DNA of 7,352 bases from Acidobacteriota bacterium (GTDB lineage Bacteria > Acidobacteriota > Terriglobia > Terriglobales > Acidobacteriaceae): positions 1 through 7,352 of the forward strand of contig QIAS01000105.1 in the NCBI GenBank assembly GCA_003225615.1. Direction: 5' to 3'. Within the stretch, counting starts at the first letter, position 1; each line of letters opens with the position of its first letter. The position numbers and the translations under genes were made by a program. Positions 5,126 through 7,352 of the stretch are shown one piece after another. Below the pieces are notes generated by a model. It saw nothing but the letters and a program-made list of their open reading frames with translations. It was not told where the DNA came from and did not search any database.

Positions 5126-6487
5126 ATGAAAAGCAGGACAGCAGTGTTTGCAGTGCTGCTGCTTTGCGCGACATGGGTTGTGGCTCAGACGAGCACATCG
5201 CCAAGCAGCACAAATCAGAATACTTCGAGCACATCATCCAGCACCGCACAGACAGGTTCAACTTCCAGCACAGGGCAGTCGGGTTCGACCCAGCCGTCCT
5301 CAAATGAGTCGTCTTCGGCCAGTCAGTCATCTTCGACGCCAGGGCAAACGGGATCAGCAGCTTCATCACAGACAACTTCGCCCAGCACGACCCAGGGCAC
5401 AACTGGTACTTCTTCACCAACCGGAGCTAGCCAAGGTGGAATGACGACCGGTCAAACCGGCGCGGCTACGGGCGCAGCGCCTGCTGCGCAAGCGGGCGCC
5501 ACAGGCCAGAACGCAATTACAGGTTGCCTGAGCGGCTCGGCTGCTACGGGAGTTTTCGCCCTCATCGATAGCCGTACGGGAGCGGTTTACACCTTGGTGG
5601 GGGCTAACGATCAGCTCCGCACGCATGTGGGCGAAGAAATTCAGGTTTCCGGCCAGCCCATGAATGGAAACGCCGCATCGACTGGACCGAGCAGCGCCTC
5701 CAGCATGGGAACGAATAGCCAGACACCGACTTCAGCGGGCAGCACCGCCGCCGGCGCATCCGGCAGCACTTCAGCGAGTGGCAATGCGTTCCAAGTCAGC
5801 AATGTGACGCCGGTTGCCAACCATTGCACCCCGCAGGGTAAGACAACTCCATCCGCAGGATCGCCACGCTCGAACCTACAACGGCAACGCACCGTCGAGA
5901 TGGCCGCTCTGATGGGCCAGACGACAGGCAGCGCAGGCACAGCGGGCACCAGCAACGCCGGGGCCAGTTCGAACGGACAGACTGGTGCTGCGCCTCCAGC
6001 CAGCGTCACGTCTCCCCAGGGACCAGGCCAGACCAGCGGTGCGCCGCCAGCCAGCGTAACCTCGCAAACCGGCAACAGCACAACTGGCACGTCCACACAG
6101 ACTCCGGGCACGAGCACCATGCCGAACAGCACCGCGCCTACAACGACTCAGACTCCTGGCAGCACCACGACTCCGGGGGGCACTGGGACAACTACGCCGG
6201 GCACGGGTCCCGCGAATGGGACCAGTACTCCTGGCACGCAGCCGTCTACGCAAACTTCTCCTGGAACCATAGCGCCGAACACGACACCGACATCTCCCAA
6301 CACAACGCCGGTGCAAGCGCCTTGCACGACGACGGGGACGGCGACGGGTTCGGGCACGGCTACTCAGCCGGGCAGCTCATCGACGACTACGACACAATCG
6401 CCGGGAACTACGACACAGAATCCCTGCACGCCGAGCACGGTTCCGCCGCCGAGCAGCGGTTCCACGCAACCGCCTTCGGGCTTCTAA
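5126..6487 (+). CDS. Secreted Thr/Ser/Gly/Pro-rich low-complexity protein with a small DUF5818-like domain
   Basis: The 453-aa product begins with a signal peptide (MKSRTAVFAVLLLCATWVVA, cleavage after Ala20). Residues 21-128 are Ser/Thr/Gln/Gly-rich. A folded unit follows at 129-176: ITGCLSG, FALIDSRTGAVYTLVG, LRTHVGEEIQVSG. This pattern matches a small beta-rich domain I know from Acidobacteriota proteins (DUF5818-like, probably OB-like). Its expected last strand, AFQVSNVTPVANHC (221-234), comes only after a 43-residue low-complexity insert, and Cys134 and Cys234 could form a disulfide. Residues 260-453 are a Thr/Pro/Gly/Ser tail with two more Cys (400, 434) and repeats of APPASVTS and TPGTST-like units. 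The tail looks like an extended, perhaps O-glycosylated, surface stalk; function is unknown. It is monocistronic: its own ribosome site and a strong terminator bracket it. Antisense frames here are composition artefacts. Confidence 0.82.
   Translation: MKSRTAVFAVLLLCATWVVAQTSTSPSSTNQNTSSTSSSTAQTGSTSSTGQSGSTQPSSNESSSASQSSSTPGQTGSAASSQTTSPSTTQGTTGTSSPTGASQGGMTTGQTGAATGAAPAAQAGATGQNAITGCLSGSAATGVFALIDSRTGAVYTLVGANDQLRTHVGEEIQVSGQPMNGNAASTGPSSASSMGTNSQTPTSAGSTAAGASGSTSASGNAFQVSNVTPVANHCTPQGKTTPSAGSPRSNLQRQRTVEMAALMGQTTGSAGTAGTSNAGASSNGQTGAAPPASVTSPQGPGQTSGAPPASVTSQTGNSTTGTSTQTPGTSTMPNSTAPTTTQTPGSTTTPGGTGTTTPGTGPANGTSTPGTQPSTQTSPGTIAPNTTPTSPNTTPVQAPCTTTGTATGSGTATQPGSSSTTTTQSPGTTTQNPCTPSTVPPPSSGSTQPPSGF
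5978..6067 (+). repeat. 51-base in-frame repeat coding for QTG/S-APPASVTS
   Basis: Two copies, starting at 5978 and 6029, encode QTGAAPPASVTS and QTSGAPPASVTS. The period is 17 codons. The copies differ mostly at third positions, which indicates an old duplication kept for the peptide rather than a recent slip. Confidence 0.6.
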
Positions 6488-6509
6488 GATCAGCGTTACT
6501 CCGAATTGT

Positions 6510-6540
6510 GGGCCTGCGAAAGCAGGCCCCTTTTATCTTT
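6510..6540 (+). terminator. Rho-independent terminator of the low-complexity gene
   Basis: A perfect 8-bp GC-rich stem, GGGCCTGC (6510-6517) with GCAGGCCC (6522-6529), is closed by a GAAA tetraloop and followed by CTTTTATCTTT. It lies 22 bases after the stop codon. This is the only textbook intrinsic terminator in the window. Confidence 0.92.
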
Positions 6541-6563
6541 AAAGTTGTTTCTAGTTACTTGGG

Positions 6564-6714
6564 GTGAGATCAGGGGCAGGGTCCAGGTTTCATGCATGGG
6601 GACCGTGAGCACGGGTATGCGGCTGATCCTTATCACGTACTCCCACCAAAGCTCTCTATCCAAGCAAATCAAATTATTTCGGACAAAGTGAAATCAAGGG
6701 CAAGGTTATGGGTT
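6564..6714 (+). repeat. Degenerate direct repeat, consensus GTGARATCARGGGCARGGT
   Basis: The 19 bases at 6564-6582 and at 6688-6706 match at 16 positions, and all three differences are G to A. Weaker similarity continues for about eight more bases in each copy. The copies are 124 bases apart in the non-coding stretch upstream of the SnoaL-like gene. They could be two operators or remnants of an old duplication. Confidence 0.5.
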
Positions 6715-6724
6715 GCAGATGTAT

Positions 6725-6743
6725 ATGATAAGGGACTTATTAT
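6725..6743. promoter_or_regulatory. Operator-like dyad ATGATAAG-gga-CTTATTAT
   Basis: Two 8-base arms (6725-6732 and 6736-6743) are complementary except at one position and flank three bases. The dyad is about 80 bases upstream of the SnoaL-like ATG and overlaps the possible -10 TATGAT at 6724-6729, a position fitting a repressor site. Confidence 0.3.
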
Positions 6744-6820
6744 GGGACTCCCATTCCGGGGAAGGAGCGCGCACAGTGGGGGCACCCGGTATATTTGCTG
6801 GAAAAAAAGGAGGGCTGACC

Positions 6821-7255
6821 ATGAGAGGTCTTTGGTTTGTCCTGGTGTGCACGCTGGTGGCGGGGGCGCAACAGAGTTCCAATTCGGCGGTGCAAACCAG
6901 GATCATTGCCATGGAGAAGGCCTGGAACCAGGCATACAAGATGGGAGATACACGGGCGCTCGATGCCTTGCTCGACGACCAACTGGTGTTGATCAATGAT
7001 GACGGGAGCGTGCAGAGCAAAGCGGAGTTTCTGAAAAGCGTCCGGGCGACCAACTCCCAGGAGCAACAGGTGGCACCGGAATCGATGAGCGTGCATGTGT
7101 TTGGCGACACAGCCATTGCCACGGGAGTATTTCGAGCCAAGGGGGTAGAGGGAGGAAAACACTACGAGCGGCGGGAACGGTTTGTGGATACGTGGATTAA
7201 TAAAGGTGGGAAGTGGGTGTGCGTGGCTACTAATGCGACGCCGGTTCTGCACTAG
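6821..7255 (+). CDS. Secreted SnoaL/DUF4440-like protein
   Basis: The 144-aa product has a short signal peptide (MRGLWFVLVCTLVAGA, likely cleavage before Gln17), so it should be released to the periplasm or outside. The mature part is one DUF4440/SnoaL-type NTF2-like domain: helix RIIAMEKAWNQAYKMGDTRA, LDALLDDQLVLINDDGSVQS, then strands VHVFGDTAIATGVFRAKG, RRERFVDTWINKGGKWVCVA and the terminal TNATPV. This order is characteristic of the family. Substrate and reaction are unknown; many members are uncharacterised and some are enzymes of polyketide or steroid-like chemistry. The ATG at 6821 is fixed by an AAGGAGGG six bases upstream and by the signal peptide; the frame is open from 6713 but that part is non-coding. 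It shares the fold of the lipoprotein at 1586-2044 but not obvious sequence identity. It appears monocistronic, after the terminator at 6510. Confidence 0.88.
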   Translation: MRGLWFVLVCTLVAGAQQSSNSAVQTRIIAMEKAWNQAYKMGDTRALDALLDDQLVLINDDGSVQSKAEFLKSVRATNSQEQQVAPESMSVHVFGDTAIATGVFRAKGVEGGKHYERRERFVDTWINKGGKWVCVATNATPVLH

Positions 7256-7293
7256 GACTAGCCATACAAAGAAGGCGATGAGTGGGACAGCAG

Positions 7294-7308
7294 CCCCGGG
7301 TCGCGGGG
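7294..7308 (+). terminator. Small GC hairpin after the SnoaL-like gene, weak terminator candidate
   Basis: CCCCG (7294-7298) pairs with CGGGG (7304-7308) around five bases, 38 bases after the stop codon, and is followed by AAATCTTTGTT. The stem is short and the T-run is broken, so this is only a weak candidate. I see nothing else in 7256-7352. Confidence 0.3.
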
Positions 7309-7352
7309 AAATCTTTGTTAATCCGGCACTCCAACCCAAGCGGGTGGCCCGG

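Larger units (their letters stand above)
6488..6820. other. Non-coding stretch between the low-complexity gene and the SnoaL-like gene
   Basis: These 333 bases contain the terminator (6510-6540), a degenerate direct repeat (6564 and 6688), a small dyad (6725-6743) and the ribosome site of the next gene (6807-6814). Short plus-strand frames cross the area (6506-6691, 6592-6999), but they lack ribosome sites and recognisable protein character. TATGAT at 6724-6729 is a possible -10 for the SnoaL-like gene without a clear -35. Confidence 0.5.

Noticed and set aside
5641..6316. Long antisense frames opposite the low-complexity protein
   Set aside because: Repetitive Thr/Gly/Pro codons keep the opposite strand open; the translations are low-complexity Val/Arg/Ala without signals or ribosome sites.
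6592..6999. 135-codon plus-strand frame running into the SnoaL-like gene
   Set aside because: It overlaps the SnoaL-like gene in another frame and has no recognisable domain or ribosome site.
1..7352. Mobile element, CRISPR array, tRNA or rRNA
   Set aside because: No transposase or integrase motifs, no regularly spaced repeats and no cloverleaf with a T-loop were found on either strand by reading.

Overview
The window looks like chromosomal core/accessory sequence from a soil-type Acidobacteriota bacterium (Koribacter/Terriglobia-like). This is an inference from gene content: a DUF2844-DUF3443 pair, a secreted Thr/Ser/Gly-rich protein carrying a 'GCL...HVG..I.VSG' domain of the kind common in Acidobacteriota, two exported SnoaL/DUF4440-like proteins, and moderately GC-rich DNA. 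I see no IS element, phage gene, CRISPR array, rRNA or tRNA.

Layout. Positions 1-171 (minus) hold the N-terminal part of a HIT-family protein, cut by the window edge. Next on the minus strand is a two-gene operon, read right to left: a strong sigma70-type promoter (1490-1518), an 82-aa charged helical protein of unknown function (1176-1424), and the lipoprotein RlpA (397-1176), whose GTG start shares one base with the stop of the small gene. A GTGA-N6-TCAC dyad of CRP/FNR type lies in the leader. Divergently, a 152-aa NTF2-like lipoprotein (1586-2044) is read from an extended -10 placed so close to the ATG that the mRNA may be leaderless. Its 3' end is built from heptanucleotide repeats.

Convergent to it is a second minus-strand operon: a secreted DUF2844 protein (3295-3777), then a DUF3443 lipoprotein (2127-3284), 10 bases apart. 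The DUF3443 protein shows two Asp-Thr/Ser-Gly-Ser motifs, each followed by a pepsin-like hydrophobic-Gly motif. I read it as a bilobal aspartic-protease-like protein; together with DUF2844 it is the best candidate here for an undescribed envelope system. Divergent from this operon is mutY (3985-4995), complete in its catalytic and iron-sulfur residues but apparently lacking the Phe-Ser-His motif of the C-terminal 8-oxoG-reading domain.

The right third holds a 453-aa secreted low-complexity protein (5126-6487) closed by a textbook rho-independent terminator (6510-6540), then a 280-base non-coding stretch with a degenerate direct repeat and a small dyad, then a 144-aa secreted SnoaL-like protein (6821-7255) with a strong ribosome binding site.

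Most products are exported (two signal-peptidase I proteins plus DUF2844, and three lipoproteins), so the common theme is the cell envelope, with DNA repair (mutY) and the HIT protein as cytosolic exceptions. All calls come from reading the sequence; no database search was run.
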